Below are positions 12,225 through 23,100 of a DNA stretch of 64,000 nt, piece after piece. Source of the DNA: Stomoxys calcitrans (taxonomy: Eukaryota; Arthropoda; Insecta; Diptera; Muscidae). Position 1 is the stretch's first letter. Every line of letters begins with the position of its first letter. The DNA lies in assembly GCF_963082655.1 (NCBI RefSeq), contig NC_081555.1:147895551-147959550 (forward strand), given 5' to 3'. Made by a program: the position numbers and the translations under genes. The notes under the pieces are model-generated. The model was not told the DNA's origin. It made no database searches and worked only from the letters and a program-made list of their open reading frames with translations.

Positions 12225-13182
12225 GCTCAAGAAGTCAAATCGGGAGATGGGTTTATATGGGACCTATATCAGGTTATAAATCGATTAGGACCGCACTTGG
12301 CACAGTTTATGAAAGTTATAACACCATGTGCAAAATTTAAGCCAAATCGGACAAAAATTACGGCTTCTAAGGACTCAAGAAGTCAAATCGGGAGATCGGT
12401 TTATACGGGAGCTATATCAGGTTATAGACCAATTTATACCGTTCGTGCCACAGTTGTTGGAAGTCATAACAGAACACTTCCTGCTCAATTTTGTCCAAAT
12501 GGGACACAAATTACGTCTTGTATGGGCTCAAGAAGTCAAATCGGGAGATCGGTTTATACGGGAGCTATATCAGGTTATAGACCAATTTATACCGTACTTG
12601 GCACAGTTGTTGAAAGTCATAACGGAACACCATGTGCAAAATTTAAGCCAAATCGGACAAAAATTACGGCTTCTAAGGACTCAAGAAGTCAAATCGGGAG
12701 ATCGGTTTATACGGGAGCTATATCAGGTTATAGACCAATTTATATCGTACTTGGCACAGTTGTTGGAAGTCATAGCAGAACACTACCTGCTCAATTTTAG
12801 CCAAGTCGGACACCAAATACGGCTTGTAAGGGCTCAAGTAGTCAAATCCGGAAATCGGTTTATATGGGACCTATATCAGGATATGGACCCATTCGGACCG
12901 TACTTGACAAAGGTGTTGGAAGTCATAACAGAACACTATGTGCGAAATTTCAGCTAAATTGGACAAATATTGCGGCTTGTAAGGGCTCAAGAAGTCAAAT
13001 CGGGAGATCGTTTTATATGGGAGCTATATCCAAATCTGAACCGATGCGACTCATTTGTAATCCCCAGCGACCTACGTCAATACTAAGTACCAGTGCAAAA
13101 TTTCAAGCTGTTGGCTTTACGTGTTCGCCCGCTATCGTGACTGCATTGCATCTAAATATGCTGCCAGACTGTAGGTTGCCAG
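12225..13182 (-). repeat. HINE-A array fragment, minus orientation
   Basis: Monomers are marked by CTCAAGAAGTCAAATCGGGAGATC at 12374, 12527 and 12680 (153-bp period), with diverged copies on either side. The right end retains the complement of the internal block AAAGCTAGCCGCTTGAAATTTTGC. Neither terminus is present. It sits exactly between two copies of the same LINE 3' end. Long open frames of 167 and 209 codons here are repeat read-through. Confidence 0.75.
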
Positions 13183-13418
13183 TGTGTGTTTCCTACTCTG
13201 GCATTCAGATGGAGTTCCACTTTAGGTTCTCATTTCTTTGAAAACCTGTCTGATTTAACGGATGTAAACGTTGGCAAGTTGTTGGGCTTTTAAAGCGACC
13301 TGGATGGTTCATCGGTAGGAACTAGGAGGCATCTTCTTCTAATCCTGTGGTATCAGAATGGACGAAAACGTCCAAGTGAGTCTGATGGCAGACTACCACT
13401 TAAACCTAATCTAACCCA
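13183..13418 (+). mobile_element. second copy of the R1-like LINE 3' end
   Basis: The sequence GGAGTTCCACTTTAGGTTCT through GGACGAAAACGTCCAAGTGA to AACCTAATCTAACCC repeats, with substitutions, the last 220 bp of the LINE ending at 12224. Only the terminal part is present, as expected for a 5'-truncated copy. Confidence 0.7.
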
Positions 13419-13480
13419 ACACGCCAGAATTTGAACCCAGACGTACGGTGTAACATGCTCACCTCTGCGCCGCGGTGGCC
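13419..13480 (-). mobile_element. tRNA-derived SINE or tRNA pseudogene head
   Basis: The reverse complement begins CCACCGCGGCGCAGAGGTGAG, resembling a pol III A box, and reaches GGGTTCAAATTCTGGC, resembling a B box (GGTTCRANNCC), about 30 bases later. A full cloverleaf cannot be drawn with confidence, so this is called a tRNA-derived retroposon head rather than a working tRNA. Confidence 0.5.
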
Positions 13481-14480
13481 TCCGCTCTTTATTTCTAACC
13501 CAGATAAATTTTTTAACAATTTGCCTTGCAAAGGCCCTATTTTGGCCTTTAAGCCGCCCTCTTCGTTAGCCACATGGCACCCCTTCAAATGCCCACACGC
13601 ATTGAATCTGTCGCATGGATGTTGTCTCTTGTAAACAAACACATTTTCTCAGTGGGCTGTTATAAATTTCATTTGATTCTTTCCGACAATCAGACGGCCT
13701 CCTACAAGGCATGCACACGCACACACACATACCCATACACACCGGGTACAATGTACAATTCACCCACCCACCGCAGAACTAAGAGCCAATTCATTTGTGG
13801 AATTTTCAAAAACACAGCAACCCTATTTGCTACAAGGCATAAGGCTGAAGGCTGGTGTATCATGACCATTGTTTCATTTGTCACTCACAGCCGGATATCA
13901 GTCATAGTCAGCATGTGGAGAATGTCCCTTTGTGTGTATGAGTTGGATGCCTATGCCTGTGTGTGTTTGTATTTAAATATGCAAATTGTTATTGTTTGTT
14001 TTGGACCCTTGTTCTTGTTATTGTTGTTGCTGCTATATTGAATGCGCTCCATGTGAGGCTTTTTATTAAGGTCTGCTTGTCTCTCCGACTTGCTTCGCTT
14101 TTGTGGCTAAAAGTAATTTTCTTATTATCAGCAATTCAGGGTCTTAATGATGCTGTTTTTTCTTCATTGTTTTTTCTCTTTCTCACTGGTCTTTAATGAA
14201 ATGGATAGGGGGAATGGGTTTTCTCTTTAACTGTACAGTTGATTATTAATGCGATATTTCAAAGGGACTGCATATTTTTTGTTAATTGTCGCTATGTGCT
14301 TGATTTGTTTTTGTTTTTTTTTTTTACACAAACGATTTATTAACAGCAGTCTTTTGAGACAAAAATATTAATTTTGATACTAAATGGGGAGTGGGACGTA
14401 ATATTTGTACAAATGGCAACTCAGTGCTTCAGATTTAAAAACGTACGCACTTAATATAGAGGAATGTGAGAAATAAAATA
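13481..14480. other. unassigned, low-repeat sequence
   Basis: Mostly unique-looking sequence with a CA-rich run near 13710-13742 and T-rich runs near 14310. A 155-codon plus-strand frame at 13574-14041 is not supported by any recognisable domain or initiation context. Confidence 0.4.
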
Positions 14481-14693
14481 TTGGGTTGCCCAAAAAGTAA
14501 TTGCGGATTTTTTAAAAGAAAGTAAATGCATTTTTAATAAAACTTTGAATGAACTTTAATCAAATATACTTTTTTTACACTTTTTTCTAAAGCAAGCTAA
14601 AAGTAACAGCTGATAACTGACAGAAGAAAGAATGCAATTACAGAGTCACAAGCCGTTGAAAAAATTTGTCAACGCCGACTATATGAAAAATCC
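14481..14693. mobile_element. mariner-like MITE, copy 1 (right end lost)
   Basis: Starts with the terminal repeat TTGGGTTGCCCAAAAAG directly after TA. The internal sequence matches the 236-bp copies elsewhere. It diverges in the right terminal repeat at 14693, where AATTGG replaces the expected GCAATTAC. Confidence 0.85.
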
Positions 14694-14881
14694 AAATTGG
14701 TCTATCCAATATATAGAGCAAAAGGGAAAAAATGATTTGTAACCTGCTTAACTTTTGACTAAAGAATCAGACTTTGAAATAAATTGGTAGAAAAATGCAG
14801 CAAATTTCATATTCAATGCGAATCAGTTAAAAAAAATCGATCCAATGGCTCCAAAAATGCCTTAGAAAATGAGAAAATGCA

Positions 14882-15207
14882 ATGGTTAGATTAGGTTAGG
14901 TTAGTGTTTAGTGGCAGTCTACCATCAGACTCACTTAGAGGTTTTCCTCCATTGCGATACTACAGGAACAGAAGAAGGTATCACAAAGAAATAAGAACCT
15001 AAAATGGAACTCTTTCTGACTGCTAGTGCGGGACACACACACACCGATGGTGTTCTATAGTCTCTTCTTCTTCGATGTCCTCACAGCTTCTGCAAAAGTC
15101 CTTGCTGGCAAGCTTCAGTCTGTCAGCATATTTTCCGATTAGACAGTGTGACCTGTCATGACGGACACAATGACTGAGACATCTGTTCTAGCCAATGACA
15201 GCAAAGT
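14882..15207 (-). mobile_element. R1-like LINE 3' end, minus orientation
   Basis: The reverse complement matches the 3' end of the LINE at about 11900-12224, including the region of the GAAGAAGGAGTGACT-like motif and the phrase read as GTGAGTCTGATGGTAGACTG. It ends in AGGTTAGGTTAG on the plus strand, the complement of the AACCTAACCTA 3' end. It is directly followed by a MITE. Confidence 0.7.
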
Positions 15208-15439
15208 GGTTGCCCAAAAAGTAATTGCGGATTTTTTAAAAGAAAGTAAATGCATTTTTAATAAAACTTAGAATGAACTTTAATCAAATATACTTTTTTT
15301 ACACTTTTTTTCTAAAGCAAGCTAAAAGTAACTGCTGATAACTGACAGAAGAAAGAATGCAATACAGAGTCACAAGCTGTGAAAAAATTTGTCAACGGCG
15401 ACTATATGAAAATCCGCAATTACTTTTTGGGCAACCCAA
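15208..15439. mobile_element. mariner-like MITE, copy 2
   Basis: Both terminal repeats are present (GGTTGCCCAAAAAG on the left, CTTTTTGGGCAACCCAA on the right), and the body is nearly identical to copy 1. The first few bases of the left terminal repeat are missing. A HINE-A tail begins immediately afterwards. Confidence 0.85.
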
Positions 15440-15866
15440 TAAAAAGGCGTTAAGTCCGGCCGGGTCGAACTTTGGATGCAGTGAGTTAAGTTAGGCCTCT
15501 CGACATCTTTCTGCAAAATGGCACAGATCGGCTCAGATTTGGATATAGCTGCCATATAGACCGATCTCTCGATTTAAGGTCTTAGGGCCATAAAAGCCAC
15601 ATTTTTTATCCGATTTTGCTGAAATTTGGAACATTTAGTTGCGTTAGGCCACTCAACATCTACATATCTTCAATTTGGCCCAGATCGTTCCAGACTTGGA
15701 TATAGCTGCCATATAGCCCGATTTATGGATTTAATGTCTTGGACCCATAAAAACTGCATTTATTCTTCGATTTCGCCAAAATTTGGGATTGTGAATTGCA
15801 TTGGGCCCTTCAACATTATTCTTCAATTTGGCTCAGATTGGTCCAGATTTGGATATATTTAAGCCC
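15440..15866 (-). mobile_element. HINE-A fragment, internally rearranged
   Basis: Begins with the inverted tail TAAAAAGGCGTTAAG and a mutated hairpin (CCGGCCGGGTCGAA). The monomers that follow read GATTTGGATATAGCTGCCATATAGACC, the opposite orientation to those in the complete minus copy at 18345-19937. Tail and array were therefore joined by rearrangement. No head is present. Confidence 0.55.
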
Positions 15867-16888
15867 CATATTCCCATGGTCAGTAAATGAGTCCTGTTTG
15901 GGTTGTATTTTTGGGGAAGGGGTGGACCCCCAGAAACGTTGTCCCACATTTGTATATTAGATTCGTATTCTACTCGCAAATACCTTTCATTTGAGTTCCA
16001 TATTGCCATGATCGGTAAATATGTTCGATTTAGGGGTGTTTTGGGGGTTGGGTGGTGTTGTGGGTGTGGGAGGCCCCATAGACACTTTTCCCGATATCCC
16101 GATATCAGATTTGTGCTTTACTCCCAAAAACCTTTCATTTGAGCGCCATGTGGCTATGGTCGTAAATGTGTCCCCTTTTGGGGGAGGTTTTTGGGGAGAG
16201 TCGGCCCCCCAAACACTGGGTCTCATATTTGGATATCAGATTCTAATTCTACTCTCAAATGCCTTTTATTTAAGCTCCATATTCCCATGGTCAGTAAATA
16301 AGTCCTGTTTGGGGGGTGTTTTGGGGAAGGGGTGGATCCCCAGAAACGTTGTCCCACATTTGGATATCAGGTTCGTATTCTACTTGCAAATACCTTTCAT
16401 TTGAGTCCCATATTGCCATGGTCGGTAAATATGTCCGATTTAGAGGTGTTTTGGGGTTGGGGTGGTCCCCCTAGCACTTGGTTCGACAATTGGATATCAG
16501 ATACGTTTTCCTATCCTAAATACCTTTCATTTGAGTCCCATATTGTCGTGATTGGTCTAAATATATGTTTGGTAGGTTTTAGGGTGGGGCGGCCCCCCTA
16601 GGTACCCCATCAGAAATGTGGAGACCAAATTTTTATTTTTAGGGTACTATATGAGAGCACACGAAATTCGCTGAAATCGCACCACCCATCTCCGAGCGTA
16701 TCTGAAAATTAGGGTAAGGGGGAGGGTCCGCCCCCCTTCTGATATCAAAAAATGTAGTGCCCTTTTTTCACCACGGGATCATTATGCACCATCTGTGAAA
16801 ATTTCAAGAAAATCGGTTCAGCCGTTTCTGAGTCTATAAGGAACACACGAACATACAAACAAACACAAATTGATTTTTATATATAAGA
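15867..16888 (+). mobile_element. element G (G-rich repeat family), 3' part
   Basis: Monomers of about 131-141 bp contain CCATGGTCGGTAAATATGTCC, a GGGTGTTTTGGGG run and CAAATACCTTTCATTTGAG. The unique 3' end has GGTAAGGGGGAGGGTCCGCC, then ATCGGTTCAGCCGTTTCTGA, a short CAAA run and CACAAATTGATTTTTATATA. The same 3' end occurs at 31560-31812 and, inverted, at 51009-51500. It has no coding capacity. The class is unknown. Confidence 0.6.
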
Positions 16889-17246
16889 TACTTGAGGTGG
16901 TGGGTATCCAAAGTTCGTCCCGCCCTTTTTATTTGTTTGTCCATAGGCAGGTAAAGATCGAATCCCGAGGGCCCTTCGACATCCATATTTAATTTGACCT
17001 AGATCGGTCCACATTTGGATATAGCTGTCATATAGACCGATCTCTCTATTTAAGGTCTAAGGCCCATTGTAGGCGCATTTATTATCCGATTTCTCAGAAA
17101 TTTAGGACAGTGAGTTGTGTTAGACCCCTCGATATCTTTGTTTAATTTGACCTTGGTATGCATTCGCCCGAGGTTTTTGGAGAAATTTAGCACAGTGAGT
17201 TGTGTTAGACCCTTCGATATCCTTGTTTAATTTGACCTTGGATGTA
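16889..17246 (+). mobile_element. HINE-A fragment (tail piece and two monomers)
   Basis: GAGGTGGTGGGTATCCAAAG with a damaged hairpin marks a tail at 16890-16940. Plus-oriented monomers follow (CATTTGGATATAGCTGTCATA). A 96-bp direct duplication mixes HINE and LINE sequence: the LINE phrase ATTCGCCCGAGGTTTTTGG occurs near 17160 and again near 17257. Confidence 0.5.
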
Positions 17247-18073
17247 CTTGGTATGTATTCGCCGGAGGTTTTTGGAGAAATTGTGTCTGAGCTGAAAATC
17301 CTTTGGGCGATAAAGGGTTTCGGCTCCTTTAAGTCCCCAGGCTCTGATGATGTATCACTGGTTTAATTACAGGCTATATCCGATAGACTGACTCCTTGGC
17401 TTAGAGAGATTTACTCTGCTGGTATCAGAATGTCTTATATACCTGTGGGATGGAGGGACACAAAGGTCATTTTCATTCCGAAAGCAGGAAAACCTTACCA
17501 CTCGAAGGCGAAGGATTTTCTCGCTATCCTTCATGCTGAAGACTCTTGAGAAGTTGTTGGAAACATATCTTAGGGCAAAGATCTCTGGAGATCACCTGTC
17601 TCGGCAGCAGCATGCATATAGTAAAGGCAAATCCACTGAAACAGCCCTTCAAGACCTGGTCGGCTACATGGAGGGTTCTCTCGCTGTCTAGGAATACACA
17701 TTGAAGGTGCTTTCGATAATGTAGAACCGACGTCAATCATGAAGGAGTTGGAGTTTCTAGGCATCAACTCTATGTTAGAAAGATTATTAATAACTTACTT
17801 ACTAAATGATTCATTACGACAGGCTTGGGATCTGTGGATCTAAAAAGATGCGTCAGGAACACCTCAAGGAGATGTACTGTCTCCTCTACTTTGGAATATA
17901 GCCATTAACACCATATTAAAATTACCTGCAATGGCTCCTGTCTCCTTGGGGGGGGAGAGAATGTTCCATTTACAGAAAGCGCAAAACACCTGAGTGTTTT
18001 GCTGGTTAGCCAATTGAACTTCAAATCCAACATTTCGGAAAGGGCAAGAAAGGCAACTCTTGCCCCATACACC
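17247..18073 (+). pseudogene. R1-like LINE reverse transcriptase relic
   Basis: The start encodes KGFGSFKSPGSDDV (RT N-terminal motif), then LTPWLREIYSAG and RDTKVIFIPKAGK. The segment with LSRQQHAY is in another frame near 17600, and YTLKVLSIM-type sequence is frameshifted near 17700. GDVLSPLLWNIAIN near 17870 is followed directly by the ESAKHLSVLL segment, so the YADD box is deleted. It is the same family as the LINE at 9132-12224. Confidence 0.7.
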
Positions 18074-18180
18074 TGAATCGGACAGCACTCATTGATAAGT
18101 GAAAAATGTGCCCCTATTCCTTAGGGAATGTTCATGAGCAAATTTGCATTTTCATCAACTATTCCAAGCACAATCCAAAT
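18074..18180 (+). mobile_element. SINE 3' fragment
   Basis: GAATCGGACAGCACTCATTG and CCTATTCCTTAGGGAATGTTC match the 3' halves of the SINE copies at 38545 and 55736. Only the 3' part is here. Confidence 0.6.
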
Positions 18181-18199
18181 CAGACCATATTTTCTTTTA

Positions 18200-20027
18200 T
18201 TGGGTTGCCCAAAAAGTAATTGCGGATTTTTCATATAGTCGGCGTTGACAAATTTTTTCAACGGCTTGTGACTCTGTAATTGCATTCTTTCTTCTGTCAG
18301 TTATCAGCTGTTAATTTTAGCTTGCTTTAGAAAAAAAGTGTAAACAAGTAAAAAGGCGTTAAGTTCGGCCGGGCCGAACTTTGGATACCCACCACCTCGG
18401 GTATATATGTAAACCACCTTTCATCAAAATTCGGTGAAAATTTCATACCTTATACTCATATACCTCATACCGATCTGAACTATATACGACACGGATGTTG
18501 AAAAGCCGAACATAAGTCACTGTGTCAAATTTCAGTGAAATCGGATTATAAATGGGCCAAGACTTTAAATCGAGATATGGGTCTACATGGCAGCTATATC
18601 CAAATCTGGACCGATTTGGGCCAAGTTGCATAAACATGTCGAAGAGCCTAACTCTAAGCACTGTCCCAAATTTCGGAGAAATCGGACAATAAATGCCTCT
18701 TTTATGGGCCCTAAACCTTAAATCCAGAGATCGGTCAATATGGCAGCTATATTCAAATCTGGACCGATCTGGCCAAAATTGAAGAAGGACGTCGAAGAGC
18801 CTAACCAAACTCACTGTCTCAAATTTCAGCGACATCGGACAATAAATGCGTCTTTTATGGCCCCAAAACCTAAAACCTAGATATCGGTCTATATGGCAGC
18901 TATATCCAAATCTGGACCGATCTGTGCGATATGGCAGAAGTATGTCAAGGGGCTTAACTTAACTCACTTTTCCAAATTTCGGGGACATCGGGCAATAAAT
19001 GAGAATTTTATGGGCCCAAAACCATAAATCAAGAAATCGGTCTATATGGCAGCTATATCCAAATTTGAACCGATCTGGACCAAATTGAAGAAATATGTCA
19101 AAGGGCCTAACACATCTCACTGTCCCAAATTTCAGCAAAATTGGATAATGAATGTGGCTATTATGGGCCTTACACCATAAATCGGAGGATCGATCTATAT
19201 GGCAGCTATATCCAAATCTGAACCGATCTGAGCCAAATTAACGAAGGATGTCGATGGGCGTTACACAATTCACTGCCCCGAATTTCATCAAAATCGGATA
19301 ATAAATGTGGCTTTTGTGGGCCTAAGACTCTAAAACGGAGGATCGGTCTATATGGCAGCTATATCCAAATCTGAACCGATCTGGACCAAATTAAAGAAAC
19401 ATGTAAAAGGGCCTAAGACAACTCACTGTCCCAAATTTCATCGAAATCGGATAATAAATGTGGCTTTTATGGGCCTTAGACCCTAAATCGGAGGATCGGT
19501 CTATATGGTAGCTATATCCAAATCTGCACCGATCTGAGCCAAATTGACAAAGGATGTCGAAGGGCCTAACACAACTCACTGTCCCAAATTTTAACAAAAT
19601 CGGATAATAAATGTGGCTTTTATGGGCCTAAGACCCTAAATCGGCGGATCGGTCTATATGGGGGCTATATCAAGATATAGTCCGATATAGCCCATCTTCG
19701 AACTTAACCTGCTTATGGACAAAAAACGAATCTGTGCAAAATTTCAGCTCAATATCTCTATTTTTAAAGACTGTAGCGTGATTTCAACAGACAGACGGAC
19801 GGACATGGCTAGATCGTCTTAGATTTTTACGCTGATCAAGAATATATATACTTTATAGGGTCGGAAATGGATATTTCGATGTGTTGCAAACGGAATGACA
19901 AAATGAATATACCCCCATCCTTCGGTGGTGGGTATATAAAAGTATATTTGATTAAAGTTCATTCTAAGTGTTATTAAAAATGCATTTACTTTCTTTTAAA
20001 AAATCCGCAATTACTTTTTGGGCAACC
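18200..20027. mobile_element. mariner-like MITE, copy 3, split by a HINE-A
   Basis: The left half (18200-18344) and right half (19938-20027) together make one MITE. The insertion lies in the internal A7 run. The halves contribute three and four A bases, which restores the seven seen in the uninterrupted copy at 37992-38224. Confidence 0.85.
18345..19937 (-). mobile_element. HINE-A, complete, minus orientation
   Basis: Read on the minus strand it begins ATATACCCACCACC. The head block (complement of GACAGACGGACGGAC near 19790) is followed by about eight 153-bp monomers; spacing 19346, 19499, 19652 is exactly 153. It ends with GGTGGTGGGTATCC, the hairpin AAGTTCGGCC/GGCCGAACTT and CCTTTTTACTTG. 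The interrupted MITE gives its exact borders and shows no target duplication. It is the best reference copy in the window. Confidence 0.8.
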
Positions 20028-20106
20028 AGTCCAACATGTTTTCCCCTTACTATAAAATACACAATCACCTCAGAATATCAAAATACTTGCCATTGATTTC
20101 AATTTC

Positions 20107-20112
20107 TTTATT
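20107..20112 (-). promoter_or_regulatory. candidate polyadenylation signal of Ir-A
   Basis: AATAAA on the minus strand, about 27 nt after the TGA stop of the gene. Confidence 0.5.
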
Positions 20113-20138
20113 TTCTGAATATTAAAATTTGCAATAAT

Positions 20139-23100
20139 TCACATATCCACGAAATTAACAATGTTTCGAATTCGCACAGATTTACGAGTACACAACTCCG
20201 ATATGAATGCGAAGAACGCCAATATAATGAGGACAGCATAGACGACAAATATGCCCAAAAGTAATTTGAATGATAGCGGTGATGGCTCACCTTGTGCCCG
20301 TGTGCCCAAAGTCGTGTACAGATACATAGACGCATAGCGTTGCATAATACCTGCCTCCAATATTTTCGAAATCAACTCATTCAGCTGGAAACGCACATAC
20401 GAATGACGTGGCATGAAGAAAACAATGGGAGCGGTCAATAACGGCTGTTGCAGTATCTGGACCCTACGATGGGGATGCAATTGATTGTACCAACGTATGG
20501 TGTATTCCAAATTGCACATTGCCACTTTATCATTATCATTTGGATCGCTAATTTTTGCAAACATCTCAGAAACACGATTCGCGCCCTCTATCAACCGTGT
20601 CTTGGGTTTGGGATCGAGCATCTCAAGTATCTGTAATAGTTCGGGAAATGTGTAAATGGTATAGTTGCGCTCTACCACATCCTTGAAGCTGGTCATGCAG
20701 CTGCGAACATTGGAATCCTGCAGAATTGTAAACAGAACACTGGTGTAGGCTGTACGCAGGACAGTTGTATTCCAAATCCATACAACCAAAATGAAACGAG
20801 CAAAATTCCTATAGGGCACCTTGCCATACACGGGCCCACCAAATAGAGTGGCAATAAAATTAGTAAAAGGTATGCGATTGCCACGCCCATAGACAAAGTC
20901 CATGTGTTGCGACTTGCCCATGTAGCGAATGTAGTAGATGAGCACAGTCCCAGATAGAAAAATGAAACCAAGACAAATCCAGGTGACAAGGTGAAAGGGT
21001 TTCATAAGACGCTCTAAAGGGCTCATGGGACTGCCAGCGGGAATGGCCAGATAGAAGGGCAGGCTAAGGTAACTAAGGCTGGGCGACATGGCAATGCCAC
21101 TAACTTTGTTGTGTGTGTAGGACAACACGGTAATGTTGACTTCTTCCTCGATTATCTGAAAATTCAAGAAAGAAAATTCGCATTTTGAAAAGCCTTAGCT
21201 GCAATGTCCATATCATTTACCATTTTTATTGCTCCCGTTGCTGTCTTATTTGGATAAATATCCCCCCACTCCTTAGGATCTGGCGCCGTTACGATAATAG
21301 TAAAATTCATGAGATTCGATAGCAGTCCAATCAGGGTTCCCTCAATGCCACCTAAACGATACTCATTTGTTTGAGGATCTTTATGCACGCTCATATACGG
21401 CATGAACGTCCATGTTGCAATTTTCACATCGCAGCCATGCATGTTGGTTACTTTCACCGGAAATAGCTTTCGGTTCAAAGTAAAATTTCCCACATTATCG
21501 AATCGAATCCCTTCGAAGGAGGCAAAGAACTCCGGTTGCGAAGAATGACAATGGTTGGGCGTAAATGGGAAATAGGTGTACAAAAATGGTGCATTGCCCA
21601 TCATCAGCATAACCTGTACATTTATGACATATATATTGAAAAGTCGGCGAAATATCTCCTTCAAATTGGCCAAACGTTCAGCTTCAGTACCCGTATAGAT
21701 CAGCAGGAAATATCCATTGCGATGATAGTGAAATTTGGGATCAAGCAAATCCCTTTCCAATTTTCTGTGAATGGAGAAAATTTTACAATCTTATATATAA
21801 CAACAAATTGAGACCAGTAAGTTGGGGCAAAAGTCGGGCGGTAACGACTGTATAATACCCTACACCTAGCCTATAAGTAGAATGTGGGAGCTACCAATTT
21901 TGATGGACCTTAGCGAGCAAATATGTTCAAACTATAATAACTACAGTTGACAAATGACAACATTATTGCATATAGCCGAACCGGGCCCGCTCCGCTGCGC
22001 CTTCTTTAACTCTCTTAAATCTTTTAAGGGTGGGGACACTTCGCCCTGAATGTGAACATCGAATTCGTGCCATTGTAACATATGTCCGCCAATGAGGCTG
22101 AATTGTCGTGATTGGTCTATATATCCATTTGGTGGGTTTAGGGCGACTCCCAAGGCACCAGACTACAACAAGGGAAACCATGCTTTGTTTTTGGTGACGC
22201 TAGGTAACGGACTGCGTCGACCCGAAAGGTTTCGGGTTATCCAAGCTCATTGACGCTTTCACCACCAAATCATCTGCCCTTTCATCACCCCTTACTCTGT
22301 TATAGCCCGGCACCCAAACGATGCGGAATGTCCCACTGTAAGAATGCAAAGAAAGAATCAAATTCGTTCTTTACCCCCAAATTGATTGATTTGAGTTGAT
22401 TTGAGCTCCAACTGGCCATAGTCAGATATGAAATTCAGTTTAGGGGGTGACGCCCTTAAACACCCCCTAAACTGAATTTCATATCTGACTATGGCCAGTT
22501 GGAGCTCAAATCAACAAAGAACGAATTTGATTCTTTCTTTGCATTCTTACAGTCACCAAGAAGTGTAAGAAGGGGATTAAAGCCCTCTCTGGGGATGGCA
22601 TATTCCGCATCGTTTGGGTGCCGGGCCATAACTTCATATTCCCCCAAACACTTGGCTCCAAAATTGGATATCAAATTCGTTTTATACTCTCAAATACTTT
22701 TCATTTGAGTCCCATATTATCATAATGGGTCAATTAACCTATTTGACGTATTTGTAGGAGGAAAAGCGCCACCTGGACTTGAATGCAAATTTTATTGTCA
22801 TTTGTGGTCGGCTAATATGCCCATTTGGGGAGTGGGGCGACCGACCTCCTATTACTTGGACATAATTTTTTTAATGCCAAATACTTTTCATTTGAGTCCC
22901 ATATTGATAGGAACGCCGAATATATCTGTTTAGAGGAGTTTTGGGGTTGGGGCAGCCTGGACTAGTGTATGGTATGGTAAGTCAGTGGTCTGTGTAGACT
23001 GTAGTGCTCTGTGTAGACTGTAGACTAAGGATATATTTGAAAAGTATGGCGCTCTCAAGGCCTTGGTTATGTGGACGGTAAGCTCATCGATCGAAAGCGT

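Noticed and set aside
12297..12957. Overlapping open frames of 167 and 209 codons
   Set aside because: They arise because 153 is divisible by three, so a frame without a stop in one monomer stays open in the next. No protein-like features.
13419..13480. Functional tRNA gene
   Set aside because: A- and B-box-like motifs are present, but acceptor and anticodon stems cannot be paired convincingly and no terminator run follows at the expected place.
13574..14041. 155-codon plus-strand open frame
   Set aside because: Composition follows CA- and T-rich simple sequence, no domain or homologue recognised, and overlapping frames on the other strand are similarly open.
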